This document shows positions 34,664 through 42,931 of a DNA stretch of 64,000 nt, one piece after another; position 1 is the stretch's first letter; the number at the start of each line of letters is the position of its first letter. The notes beneath the pieces were generated by a model. The model made no database searches, was not told the DNA's origin, and saw only the letters and a program-made list of their open reading frames with translations. The position numbers and the translations under genes were made by a program. The stretch lies in assembly GCF_032681285.1 (NCBI RefSeq), contig NZ_CP136336.1, forward strand, positions 545,001 to 609,000, written 5' to 3'. Source of the stretch: Piscinibacter gummiphilus. GTDB taxonomy: Bacteria; Pseudomonadota; Gammaproteobacteria; Burkholderiales; Burkholderiaceae_C.

Positions 34664-36049
34664 ATGACACCCCAGCAGTTCACTGGCATGTGCCCGGACG
34701 TGGTGGTCATCGGGGGTGGGCCTGCCGGCTCGACCGTGGCCGCACTTCTGGCCGACAAGGGCCACGACGTCGTGATGTTCGAGAAGGCGCAGCACCCGCG
34801 CTTCCACATCGGCGAATCGCTGCTGCCGATGAACATGCCGCTCTTCGATCGCCTGGGCGTGCGCGTCGAGGTCGAGAAGATCGGCATCATGAAGCTCGGG
34901 GCCGAGTTCGTGTCACCGTGGCACGATCACACCAGCCGCTTCTTCTTCGCCGAGGCGATGGACAAGTCCTTCCCCTACGCCGTGCACGTGCGACGTTCGG
35001 AATTCGACGAGCTGCTGTTTCGCCATGCCGCCAAGCTGGGCGCGCGCACCTTCGAGAACCAGCGCGTGCTCAAGGTCGACATGGACGCCGGCAAGGGCTC
35101 CGACATGCGCGCCCTGGTGAAGGTGAAGAACGCCGACGGCACCGAGACCGACTGGCGCCCGCGCTACGTGATCGACGCGAGCGGGCGCGACACGCTGCTG
35201 TCCAACCAGTACGACGCGAAAGAGAAGAACCCCCGCCATGCGAGCGCGGCGATCTTCGGCCACTTCCGCGGGGCGCAGCGAGCCCCGGGGCGGCTGGAAG
35301 GCAGCATCAGCCTCTTCTGGTTCGACCACGGCTGGTTCTGGTACATCCCGCTGCGCGACGGCACCACGAGCGTGGGCGCGGTGGCGCACCCCGGCTACTT
35401 CAAGGAGCACCGCAAGGGCGCCAACCTCGACGACTTCCTGATGCAGACCATCGCACTCGCGCCGAAGCTGGCCGAGCGGCTGAAGGACGCCGAGATGATC
35501 GAGCCGGCCACCACCACCGGCAACTACGCCTACAACAGCAAGTTCTGCCGCGGCGACCGTTTCATCATGGTGGGCGACGCGTATGCCTTCGTCGACCCGA
35601 TGTTCTCGTCGGGTGTGTTCCTCGCGATGAACAGCGCCTTTGAGGCTGCGGCCGGCGTCGACCTCTGGCTCAAGGGCGAGGCGCGTGCGGCCGAGAAACA
35701 GTTCAAGCGCTTCGAGAAGGTGATGAAGCACGGCCCGGCGATGTTCTCGTGGTTCATCTACCGCATCACCTCGCCGGCCATCCGCAACATCTTCATGAAC
35801 CCGCGCAACATGTGGCGCATGCAAGAGGCGCTTCTGTCCATCCTGGCGGGCGACCTTTTCCGCGACACGCCGGTCGGGCCGCGGCTCCTCGGGTTCAAGG
35901 CCATCTACTACGCGAACTGCCTGGCCATCCTGCCGCAGGCCATCAAGACCTGGCTCTGGCGCCGTCGCAACGTGAAGAAGGCCGCGGCCGACCAGGTCAG
36001 CGGGGCCCTCTACCTGCAGGACCAGGGCGCTCGGTCGGAATCGGTCTGA
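34664..36049 (+). CDS. flavin-dependent halogenase-like oxidoreductase
   Basis: The 461-aa protein has the FAD-binding GGGPAGS motif at residues 17-23 and RFHIGESLLP near 48. It also carries the halogenase hallmark W-X-W-X-I-P (Trp224, Trp226, Ile228, Pro229 in GWFWYIPL), which excludes monooxygenation in tryptophan- and phenol-type halogenases. GDAYAFVDPMFSSGVFLAM near 305 is the conserved C-terminal FAD segment. Next to an aryl-polyene cluster with a chorismatase, it is a good candidate to brominate or chlorinate the aryl head as in xanthomonadin. Some relatives are not halogenases, so activity is inferred. Confidence 0.85.
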   Translation: MTPQQFTGMCPDVVVIGGGPAGSTVAALLADKGHDVVMFEKAQHPRFHIGESLLPMNMPLFDRLGVRVEVEKIGIMKLGAEFVSPWHDHTSRFFFAEAMDKSFPYAVHVRRSEFDELLFRHAAKLGARTFENQRVLKVDMDAGKGSDMRALVKVKNADGTETDWRPRYVIDASGRDTLLSNQYDAKEKNPRHASAAIFGHFRGAQRAPGRLEGSISLFWFDHGWFWYIPLRDGTTSVGAVAHPGYFKEHRKGANLDDFLMQTIALAPKLAERLKDAEMIEPATTTGNYAYNSKFCRGDRFIMVGDAYAFVDPMFSSGVFLAMNSAFEAAAGVDLWLKGEARAAEKQFKRFEKVMKHGPAMFSWFIYRITSPAIRNIFMNPRNMWRMQEALLSILAGDLFRDTPVGPRLLGFKAIYYANCLAILPQAIKTWLWRRRNVKKAAADQVSGALYLQDQGARSESV

Positions 36050-36076
36050 ACGCTCAGGCCTCGCGGCGACCGTCGG

Positions 36077-37075
36077 TCAGAGCGAGGCCTCGCCGAACAC
36101 GCTGTCGCGCCCCTGGGCCTTGGCGCGGTACATGCGGCTGTCGGCCAGCCGCAGCAGCGCCGACAAGCTGTCGGCCTGCGACGGGAAGGTGGCCACACCG
36201 AACGAGGCCGTGAGCCGCAGCACGATGCCGTCGGCCAGCACGCTGGTCGAGGCGAGCGTGGCGCGCCAGGTCTCGGCGCGGGCCAGCGCGGTGTGGTGAT
36301 CGGTGTCGGTCATCAGCACGGCGAACTCTTCGCCGCCCAGGCGGCAGGCCAGGTCTTCGGCGCGCGTGGTGGCCACGAGCATGGTGCCCACGGCACGCAG
36401 GGCCACGTCGCCCACCAGGTGGCCGTGCGCGTCGTTGATCATCTTGAAGTGGTCGAGATCGATCATCACGAGCGACAGCGCACCACCGTCGCGGCGCACC
36501 CGGTCGAGCTCGCGCTCGGCCACGTCGACGAAATGGCGGCGCGTGTGCACGCCGGTCAGCTCGTCGCGGATCGACTGCTCGTGCATCTGCGCATGCAGCT
36601 CGTGGATGCGCTGTAGCTGCGCTTCCAGGCGCTGGTTGGCCTCGCGGAGGGCATGTTCTGCGTGCTTGCGTTCGCTCACGTCGCGGGTGATGCCGAAGTA
36701 GCCGATGTGGGCGCCGCCGTCGTCGAATACCGGCACCGACACCGTCTCGATCCACAGCCGCGAACCATCCTTGCGGAAGAACTCGCCTTCGTGGCGGATC
36801 GGCTGCGTGTGGGCCAGCGGGTTGTCGCCCTGGCTGCGCGATTGCGCCATGAGCACGATCTGCGCGCGGTACTCAGGCGTCATGAAGTCGACCACCGAGC
36901 GGCCCATCAGCTCCTCGCGCGGGTAGCCCATCATGCGGCACATGTTGTCGCTGACGTGCACGAAGCGGCGCTCCACGTCGGACTCCCAGAAGCTGTCGCC
37001 GCTCGCGTTCACCATCGCCAGCAAACGGGCTTCGGTGATCGGGCGCGGCTCGGGAGGGGCGGGGCGACTGCTCAT
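36077..37075 (-). CDS. PAS-GGDEF diguanylate cyclase
   Basis: The 332-aa cytoplasmic protein has an N-terminal PAS domain (about residues 20-130, including VNASGDSFWESDVERRFVHV and FFRKDGSRLWIET). A coiled linker (about 140-165) leads to a C-terminal GGDEF domain with RDELTGVHTRRHF and the active-site loop RLGGEEFAVL. The intact GGEEF motif predicts cyclic-di-GMP synthesis, and no clear RxxD inhibitory site is visible. It converges with the halogenase. Whether it governs pigment or envelope genes nearby is unknown. Confidence 0.9.
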   Translation of the reverse strand: MSSRPAPPEPRPITEARLLAMVNASGDSFWESDVERRFVHVSDNMCRMMGYPREELMGRSVVDFMTPEYRAQIVLMAQSRSQGDNPLAHTQPIRHEGEFFRKDGSRLWIETVSVPVFDDGGAHIGYFGITRDVSERKHAEHALREANQRLEAQLQRIHELHAQMHEQSIRDELTGVHTRRHFVDVAERELDRVRRDGGALSLVMIDLDHFKMINDAHGHLVGDVALRAVGTMLVATTRAEDLACRLGGEEFAVLMTDTDHHTALARAETWRATLASTSVLADGIVLRLTASFGVATFPSQADSLSALLRLADSRMYRAKAQGRDSVFGEASL

Positions 37076-37169
37076 AGGGCTTGAGGGAGGCAGGGGGCCT
37101 GGCCGCAAGTTGCGGGCCACGGCGTCGGTGCGCAGGGCGTGAGTCTAGGCGGGCTTGGGGCGTGGATGT

Positions 37170-37205
37170 TCAGGGGACTCCCTGAGGCACCCTGAAACCT
37201 CCTGA
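37170..37205. repeat. phased CCTGA repeats in the GGDEF/secreted-protein intergenic region
   Basis: CCTGA occurs at 37181, 37191 and 37201, exactly ten bases (about one helical turn) apart. The first copy forms a perfect inverted pair with TCAGGG at 37170-37175 (TCAGGG, four bases, CCCTGA). Such phasing is typical of regulator sites of the OmpR type. It lies about 140 bases upstream of the small secreted protein gene. Confidence 0.4.
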
Positions 37206-37344
37206 ATTCACACGATGTGAAGAAACACCTTCGCGGCAGCCAAGGTTCTTTACCCGTGTGGTCGTCAGCCGGGCCGGCGCGGCCGTCGTTGAATGGCCAC
37301 GGGCGTCACCTTCGAGGCCCGCTCAACGCAAAGGAATCCCCACC

Positions 37345-37668
37345 ATGCTGAACCTCAAGACGCTCGTTTTCGGTGCCCTCATTGCCGCCGCCTCGGCCGG
37401 CGCGATGGCGCGGCCGATGGGTCACCCTGTCAGTGCCACCCCCCAGGTGGATGCGCGCCAGGCCCGCCAGGAAGCCCGCATCGAAGCGGCTTTCCATGAA
37501 GGCCGCCTGAGCCGCCGCGAATTCCGCCATCTGCGGCGCGAGCAGGCCGACATCCGCCACTTCGAAGCCCGGGCCAAGGCCGATGGCGTCGTGACGCGCG
37601 ACGAGCGCCGCACGCTCGACGAGATGCTCGACCGCGCCAGCCGCAACATCCGCCGCGCCGCGGCCTGA
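37345..37668 (+). CDS. small secreted helical protein, unknown (107 aa)
   Basis: The protein has a signal peptide with likely cleavage after AGAMA. The charged helical mature part contains two related blocks: EARIEAAFHEGRLSRREFRH and EARAKADGVVTRDERRTLDE. The G-R-L-S-R-R-E-F and D-G-V-V-T-R-D-E pieces resemble EF-hand-like or CHAD-like helical hairpins, but no family can be named. ATG at 37345 has an upstream AAGGAA sequence. It converges with the 742-aa gene with nine bases between stops. Confidence 0.7.
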   Translation: MLNLKTLVFGALIAAASAGAMARPMGHPVSATPQVDARQARQEARIEAAFHEGRLSRREFRHLRREQADIRHFEARAKADGVVTRDERRTLDEMLDRASRNIRRAAA

Positions 37669-37677
37669 GCGTGGCGG

Positions 37678-39906
37678 TCAGGGCCGCCCCGAGCGGCCCT
37701 CGTCCTGGCCGTGGTCGAACCAGTGGTCGAAGGCGGCGTCGTAGTTGGTGGCGCCGAAGGCGCGCTGCAGGTCGGGGTATCGCGCGAGGTAGGCCTTGAT
37801 GGCGAAATCGGCGCTGCCCTGCCGGCCTTCTGCCATGCCGTGGTTGACCCAGTGGTCTAGCGCGGCGCCATAGTCGTGGGCGTAGAGGCGCTTCAGGTCG
37901 GGATAGCGGTCGAGGTAGTACCGCATGTCGAACTCCAGGCTGGCGCGCCGGCCCTCGTTGAAGCCGTTCGAGCGCCAGTGGTCCACGAAGTCGACCTTGG
38001 CTGCGCGCAGGTCGGCATAGGCGTCGTAGTAGTAGTCCCAGTCGAACACCGACTGGTCGAAGCGCAGGTCGGGCTTGGATTTCTTCTTTTTCTTGCCGCC
38101 GCCGAAGGCCCGCTTGATCGCATTGCCGGCATCGGCCATCGCGCGGCTGGCGTCGTTGATCGAGTTCTGCGCCTCGTGGCGGGCCGCGTTCTTGATGCGG
38201 TTGTATTCGGCCTTGGCTGCGGCTTCCTGCCGCGCCAGTTCTTCGTTGGCCGCCTTCGCGGTGTAGCCCCCGAGGCTGCTGCCGGTGCTGCCCACCCAGT
38301 TCAGCGCCTTCTTCAGGTCTTCGCCGATGCAGTTGTCGAGCTTGCTCGGGTCGACGTTCACGCCGGGCAGGCTGTCCATGACGTGGGCCACGTCGAGATC
38401 GGGCCTGAAGTCGATCTTTTCCGAGATCTCGAACGGCGTGGCGCAGGTGGCCGGGCTCACGATGGAGAGCTTGTAGGGGTTGAGGTTCAGGTCGAGCGTG
38501 CGGCCGATCACGTTGCCGTGCAGCAGCATGTCCTGCTTGCCTTTGTTGATGTCGACCTTGGTGGACATCGCGATGCCCTGGCGCCCCAGCGGCCCGAGCT
38601 TGAGGTTCATGCCGGCGGAGGCCTTGGCGCGCAGGCCGCTGATGCCCAGGCGCACGTCCATGCTCGCCAACTGCTGGCCGAGCACGGTGGCGTCGCCCAT
38701 CGTCTTCAGCAGCGGGCCCTGGATCGTCTTGCCGTCGATGTCGTCGGTGCTGGCCAGCGGCCCGAGCAGGAGGATGTTGAATGCGTTGAGTGGCGGGAAG
38801 GGTTTGCTCTTGTCGCCGAACCTGTATTCGCCGATGGGTCGCGGGTTGCGCAGCTGGAAGACCGCGAGCGGCTTCGTCACCTGCTTGAGCTCATCCTGGA
38901 ACTTTGCGATGTCGCGGATGAAGTTGCCGCCGGGCACCTTGGGCGTCGCAAAGCCGAACGCCGTGTTCACGTAGTCTTCGAGCGTGATCTTCTGCGCCGC
39001 GAGGCCGAACCTGAAGTCCAGCAGGTCCATCGCGCCGGCCGGGTTGAGCGGGGTCTCGAAAAAGGTGATGAACTTCGGGCCGTTGTTGAGCGTGACGTTG
39101 CCCTTGAAGCCCACGGTCAGCGTGTTGGTGATCGAGAAGGTGGCGTCCGACAGCGTCATCGCGCTCATGCCGAGCGGGCTGCCGATGGTCTTGCCGGGCG
39201 CGAGTTGCAGCTCGACGAAAAACTCGGGCAGGTCCTTCACCGTCTTGGCCACGTTTTTCATGTCCGACAGCACCGCGGCCGCAAGCGCGGCACGACCGTT
39301 CATGTCGGTGGGCACGGGCAGGACGGTGCCCGCGCGCAGGGTGAAGCTCTGTGCGGGCACGCCCATGCCGAGCTCCAGCACGGTCTTCATTGGCCCGCCG
39401 ATGTCGGCGCGCATGGCGGTCTGGAAGCCGCTGGTGAAGTCGAGGGTGGGCACGCCGAAGTAGCTGTCGGCGATGACCTTCTGGAACTCGGGCGGCATCT
39501 CGTTCACGTTGAGCGAGAACTCCACCGTCGAGAGCGAGAAGATCGGCGCGGCCGCCGCGGTACCGCTGCCGATGAACTTCCACGCCCGGTTGTTGAAGAC
39601 GCCGGGCAGGCTCAAGCGTTTGTCGACGACCAGCACGACCGCCTGCCGGTCGGCATCGCCCATGAAGTAGAGCTGCAGCGGGATGTCGCCGACGCCGGGC
39701 ACTTGCGGCACCGTCGCCTTGGCCATGTAGACGCCGTGGCCCGCCGGCTTGAGCGCGCCGAAGAGTTCGTTCACTGCCTTCTCGATGCCCGGGATCGGGA
39801 TCAGCGTGGCGGCTTCCTTCAGCGCGGCGTTCACCGGCTGGGCTTGCGCGGGCACGAGGGCCGCGGCGATGGAGAGGAACAGCGCGGCCAGGAGCTTCTT
39901 GTGCAT
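37678..39906 (-). CDS. large secreted protein with three C-terminal DxYxxxYPDL repeats
   Basis: The 742-aa protein has a signal peptide (MHKKLLAALFLSIAAALVPA), a beta-rich region to about residue 520, a helical Lys/Ala-rich segment (about 545-610) and a lysine run GGGKKKKKSK. Three tandem repeats of about 40 aa end the protein, typified by YYLDRYPDLKRLYAHDYGAA and HWVNHGMAEGR. Similar repeats occur in secreted RTX-type proteins, but I know no named function. Two repeated blocks in the beta-rich part share a similar NGPKFITFFETPLNPAG-type core. It follows the secretin-like gene by 18 bases and may be its cargo or partner. Confidence 0.75.
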   Translation of the reverse strand: MHKKLLAALFLSIAAALVPAQAQPVNAALKEAATLIPIPGIEKAVNELFGALKPAGHGVYMAKATVPQVPGVGDIPLQLYFMGDADRQAVVLVVDKRLSLPGVFNNRAWKFIGSGTAAAAPIFSLSTVEFSLNVNEMPPEFQKVIADSYFGVPTLDFTSGFQTAMRADIGGPMKTVLELGMGVPAQSFTLRAGTVLPVPTDMNGRAALAAAVLSDMKNVAKTVKDLPEFFVELQLAPGKTIGSPLGMSAMTLSDATFSITNTLTVGFKGNVTLNNGPKFITFFETPLNPAGAMDLLDFRFGLAAQKITLEDYVNTAFGFATPKVPGGNFIRDIAKFQDELKQVTKPLAVFQLRNPRPIGEYRFGDKSKPFPPLNAFNILLLGPLASTDDIDGKTIQGPLLKTMGDATVLGQQLASMDVRLGISGLRAKASAGMNLKLGPLGRQGIAMSTKVDINKGKQDMLLHGNVIGRTLDLNLNPYKLSIVSPATCATPFEISEKIDFRPDLDVAHVMDSLPGVNVDPSKLDNCIGEDLKKALNWVGSTGSSLGGYTAKAANEELARQEAAAKAEYNRIKNAARHEAQNSINDASRAMADAGNAIKRAFGGGKKKKKSKPDLRFDQSVFDWDYYYDAYADLRAAKVDFVDHWRSNGFNEGRRASLEFDMRYYLDRYPDLKRLYAHDYGAALDHWVNHGMAEGRQGSADFAIKAYLARYPDLQRAFGATNYDAAFDHWFDHGQDEGRSGRP

Positions 39907-39924
39907 GTGGGTGCCTCGGGTCGG

Positions 39925-41766
39925 TCAGTAGTAGAGGAATTCCAGGGCCTGCTTCAGCCGCTCTCCGGTGCTGTGCAGGCGGTCCCACTGCTCGAGCGAC
40001 ACGTCGCCCTGGCGGAACTCGCGGAACAGGCGCGTGGTCTTCAAGTGGTTCAAGATCGATTCGACGTTGGCCGGCGTTCGGCCCGAGAAACCCATGCGTT
40101 CGCGCAGGGCCCTCATGCTGTCGCTCGTGCCGCCCGCGGCGGCGTGGTCCAGCTTCGAGGTGTAGACCGGCTGGCGCGGCGTGATGAGGATCAGCACCGA
40201 GCGCTGGAAGTCGAGATTCGTCTTCCTGGCGAAGAGATACTGCACGCCCGGCACGTCCTGCAGCAGCGGCACGCCGGAGCGCGAGGCCGAGGCTTCCTTT
40301 TCCGACAGGCCGCTCAGCACGAGCGTGTCGCCGAGGTTCATCACCACGTTGGCATTGGCCGAGGTCTCCGAGATCTCGAGCCGGTAGGCGAAGCCCGCGT
40401 TGTCGACGTTGGCGTTGAGGAAGGTGCGCAACGCGTCGACTTTCAACTTCACCATGCCGTTGGGCAGGAAGCTCGGCGTGATGCCGAGCTTGACGCCGAA
40501 GCGCTTGTCGATCGGCACGGCCGAGGGGCTGCCGAGCGAGTTGGTCGACACCACGGCGGCATTGAGGTTCGTGCCGGAGAAGAACTCCGAGGGCACGCCT
40601 TCCATGGCGGCGAGCGTGGGGCGTGCGAGGACTTCGTTCTGGCCGTTGGTGGCGTTGGCGATGTTGAGCGAATAGGACAGCGCCGGCACGGTGATCGCGC
40701 GCGTGATCACGTTGCCCATGCCCGTCGAGCTGTTGAAGCTGCGCGAGAAGGCCGGTGCGCTCGACGAGCCGAACTGCAGCGACAGCGCGTTGAGCAGGTT
40801 GATGCCCTTGGAGGTGGAAACGAGCTCCTCGGTCGCCACCATCACCACGTCGACCAGCACCATGCGCGGGGTGCCATCGTTCGGGTCCGGGCGTGGCGAC
40901 GTCGGCCCAAGTGCAGGGGCAGGGGCAGGGGGCGCGGCTGGTGGCGCCTCGTCTTGCGGCGCGACGTTGAAGGCGGCGGCCACGCGCGGGTTCTCGGCGG
41001 CCGGTGTGCGATGCACCACCTTCCACTGCGCGAGGCGGCGGTCCACCCGTTCGATCTCACCCGGATCGCGCTTCGTGTCGACCATCAGCGCACGCATCTG
41101 CTCGGCCTTGCCGAACTCGGCGCACGCGGCGTACACCGAGACGCTGGAGCGCAGGAAGGCCGGCGTTGCCGGCGCAGGCGTCTGGCGGATCTGGTCGGCC
41201 ATCGCGCAGGCGGCTTCGGCATCGCCCGTGAGGTAGGCCGACACCATCAGCCCGTGCATCGAGGGCACGCTGTCGGGCGAGAGCAGCAGGGCCTCGGCGA
41301 AATGGTCTCGCGCCTGGTTGAACCGCTTCTGTTCGAGGAAGGCGAGGCCGAGGAATTCCTGCGCGATCCAGTTGGCAGGGTCCAGGCGCAGCGCCTGCTG
41401 GTAGCCCTCGACGGCGAGTTCGTTCTTCTGCGCGTCGCCCTGGCGGGCCTGCAGGTGGTAGATGAAGCCGTTGAGAAAATGCAGGTACGAGTTGCGGGCG
41501 TCGAGCTGCAGCGCTTCGTTGATCGCGCGGCCGGCTTCTTCGAGTTCCACCCGCTTGAGCAGGCCGATCGCCTGACCGGCTTTTTGCAGCATCTCCGAGT
41601 CGGGGCGTGTCGGCAGCGCGAGCGAGGCCTTCTGGACCATCGCTTCGAACGAGCGCTCCAGCGGCGTCGCCGGCGTGGCGGCTCGGCTGGGCGACAGTGA
41701 CAGGAGGCCGAGCATCGCAGCGATGCCCAGCTGCGTTCGCATCTGGCGACGGCGGGAGGTGTTCAT
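39925..41766 (-). CDS. TPR-secretin fusion protein
   Basis: The 613-aa protein has a signal peptide. TPR-like repeats occupy about residues 50-230, for example AGRAINEALQLDARNSYLHF and YQQALRLDPANWIAQEFLGL, then a proline-rich linker (about 275-300). A secretin-type domain follows, with VPLLQDVPGVQYLFARKTNL near 500 and SVLILITPRQP just after it. Secretins form outer-membrane pores in type II/III secretion and pili, but no other secretion genes are near. Placing TPRs before the secretin domain is unusual. It is transcribed with the 742-aa gene. Confidence 0.8.
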   Translation of the reverse strand: MNTSRRRQMRTQLGIAAMLGLLSLSPSRAATPATPLERSFEAMVQKASLALPTRPDSEMLQKAGQAIGLLKRVELEEAGRAINEALQLDARNSYLHFLNGFIYHLQARQGDAQKNELAVEGYQQALRLDPANWIAQEFLGLAFLEQKRFNQARDHFAEALLLSPDSVPSMHGLMVSAYLTGDAEAACAMADQIRQTPAPATPAFLRSSVSVYAACAEFGKAEQMRALMVDTKRDPGEIERVDRRLAQWKVVHRTPAAENPRVAAAFNVAPQDEAPPAAPPAPAPALGPTSPRPDPNDGTPRMVLVDVVMVATEELVSTSKGINLLNALSLQFGSSSAPAFSRSFNSSTGMGNVITRAITVPALSYSLNIANATNGQNEVLARPTLAAMEGVPSEFFSGTNLNAAVVSTNSLGSPSAVPIDKRFGVKLGITPSFLPNGMVKLKVDALRTFLNANVDNAGFAYRLEISETSANANVVMNLGDTLVLSGLSEKEASASRSGVPLLQDVPGVQYLFARKTNLDFQRSVLILITPRQPVYTSKLDHAAAGGTSDSMRALRERMGFSGRTPANVESILNHLKTTRLFREFRQGDVSLEQWDRLHSTGERLKQALEFLYY

Positions 41767-41785
41767 GGTCGGCGGTCCGGCAGGA

Positions 41786-41807
41786 GGCGGACGACCTTTC
41801 GTCCGCC
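41786..41807 (-). other. perfect hairpin in the 5' leader of the TPR-secretin gene
   Basis: A 9-bp perfect stem GGCGGACGA/TCGTCCGCC with a four-base loop ends 20 bases before the ATG. It could affect translation or protect mRNA. No ribosome-binding site stronger than GGA is visible between it and the start. Confidence 0.5.
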
Positions 41808-41938
41808 GTGCTCACCGCCTGTGCAGAACGAGCCACAGTGGTAGGCCGCCGCAGTATCCGGAAGCGCCCACTTGCCCGATCCCGACAAGTGCCCCGTGTT
41901 TCCCGGCCTGTTCGGCCGTCGCCGGCTTCGCCCGGCGG

Positions 41939-42313
41939 TCAGCGAGCGGGGGCGTGGCTCCAGCCGGTGTGCTGGTCGCAGCCGGCGGCCAGCATGATCT
42001 CGTCGACCGTCACCTGCTCATCGTCGCTGTCGGCATCCACGCTCACCACAACACCGCCGCGGCGCACGGTTTCCTCGAAGGCCGCGGCGTCGTGGGGTGA
42101 CGAACCGAAGTCAAAGATGCCCTGGAAGAGGTCGAGCAGGTTGGTGATGAGGCCACCGCTGATCTGCTCGTCGGCCTTGCGGCCGAGCGATTCTTCGTAG
42201 GGCTCGTGCATGTGCACATGCACGGCGGCGGGCGAGACGCCGCGGTCGATCAGGCGGTCGGCGGCGCGCTGGCCGGCGTCGCGGTCATCGAAAGCAAAGA
42301 GGGCGTTGGACAT
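41939..42313 (-). CDS. small acidic cytoplasmic protein, unknown (124 aa)
   Basis: The protein begins MSNALFAFDDRDAGQRAADR and reads like an N-terminal regulatory domain of the general-stress-protein 17M/YflT sort. An alternating alpha/beta pattern follows, with GGLITNLLDLFQGIFDFGS and GGVVVSVDADSDDEQVTVDE. No signal peptide or catalytic motif is visible. It is separated from the flanking envelope genes by 84 and 172 bases and may be independently transcribed. Confidence 0.6.
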   Translation of the reverse strand: MSNALFAFDDRDAGQRAADRLIDRGVSPAAVHVHMHEPYEESLGRKADEQISGGLITNLLDLFQGIFDFGSSPHDAAAFEETVRRGGVVVSVDADSDDEQVTVDEIMLAAGCDQHTGWSHAPAR

Positions 42314-42397
42314 GGCGGCCTCACAGGTTGATGACGACCCTGTTGGCTCGGCAATCGATGTACCGCGGGGTGCCTCCCGGCACCCCGGGCGCTTGTG

Positions 42398-42931
42398 TCA
42401 GCGCCTGCAGGTCAGCGCCAGATCGGTCTGCAGTTGTTGCCGCAAATGGATCATTGCGTTGTCGAAGGCGGCCTGCACTTCGCTTTCCGAGTTCGACCAG
42501 TTGGTGCTGCCGTCGACGCCGCGGTAGAGCTTGCTGCGAAGCGCGCCATCCGGCGTGCTCATGTGTACCCGCACGACGAGGTTGGCCGATTTCATCGTGC
42601 TCAGCGCGTGGATGTAGGCGCGCAGCACCTCGACGCGCAGCGTGACGGGAGCCCCCTGGGCCGCATGGCCCGGGGTCGCCTTGAGGCCGTCGGCAAACCA
42701 GCTCGGAAAACTCTCTTCCCCGTCGACCCGGGTGCGGTACAGCCGGCCCAGGCCTTTTTCCTCGCGCCGGTCGTCGATGGCCACGATGGTGAACGGGCAA
42801 GCGCCGCCCGCAGGCGCGGCCAGGGGCGCGGTCGTGGCCCGCAGGCCCTGCACCCGGTCGGCGACGCACCCGGCGAGGAGGGCGCACACCGCCGCCGAGG
42901 CGGCCAGCGTGCGCAAGCAGGCCGGCTTCAC
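42398..42931 (-). CDS. lipoprotein of unknown function (177 aa)
   Basis: The lipobox LLAGC (cysteine at about 22) marks it as an outer- or inner-membrane lipoprotein. The mature part has FTIVAIDDRREEKGLGRLYR and VTLRVEVLRAYIHALSTMKS, reminiscent of YajG-like lipoproteins, though weakly. The ATG overlaps the stop of the next gene upstream (ATGA), so both lipoproteins are co-translated. Confidence 0.7.
   Translation of the reverse strand: MKPACLRTLAASAAVCALLAGCVADRVQGLRATTAPLAAPAGGACPFTIVAIDDRREEKGLGRLYRTRVDGEESFPSWFADGLKATPGHAAQGAPVTLRVEVLRAYIHALSTMKSANLVVRVHMSTPDGALRSKLYRGVDGSTNWSNSESEVQAAFDNAMIHLRQQLQTDLALTCRR

Noticed and set aside
36056..36090. A 9-bp inverted repeat between the halogenase and GGDEF genes.
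   Set aside because: It overlaps the end of the GGDEF coding region and has no T-run, so terminator status is unsupported.
37876..41700. A long plus-strand open frame opposite the secreted-protein and secretin genes.
   Set aside because: No domain or signal is recognisable; the minus-strand genes explain the region.
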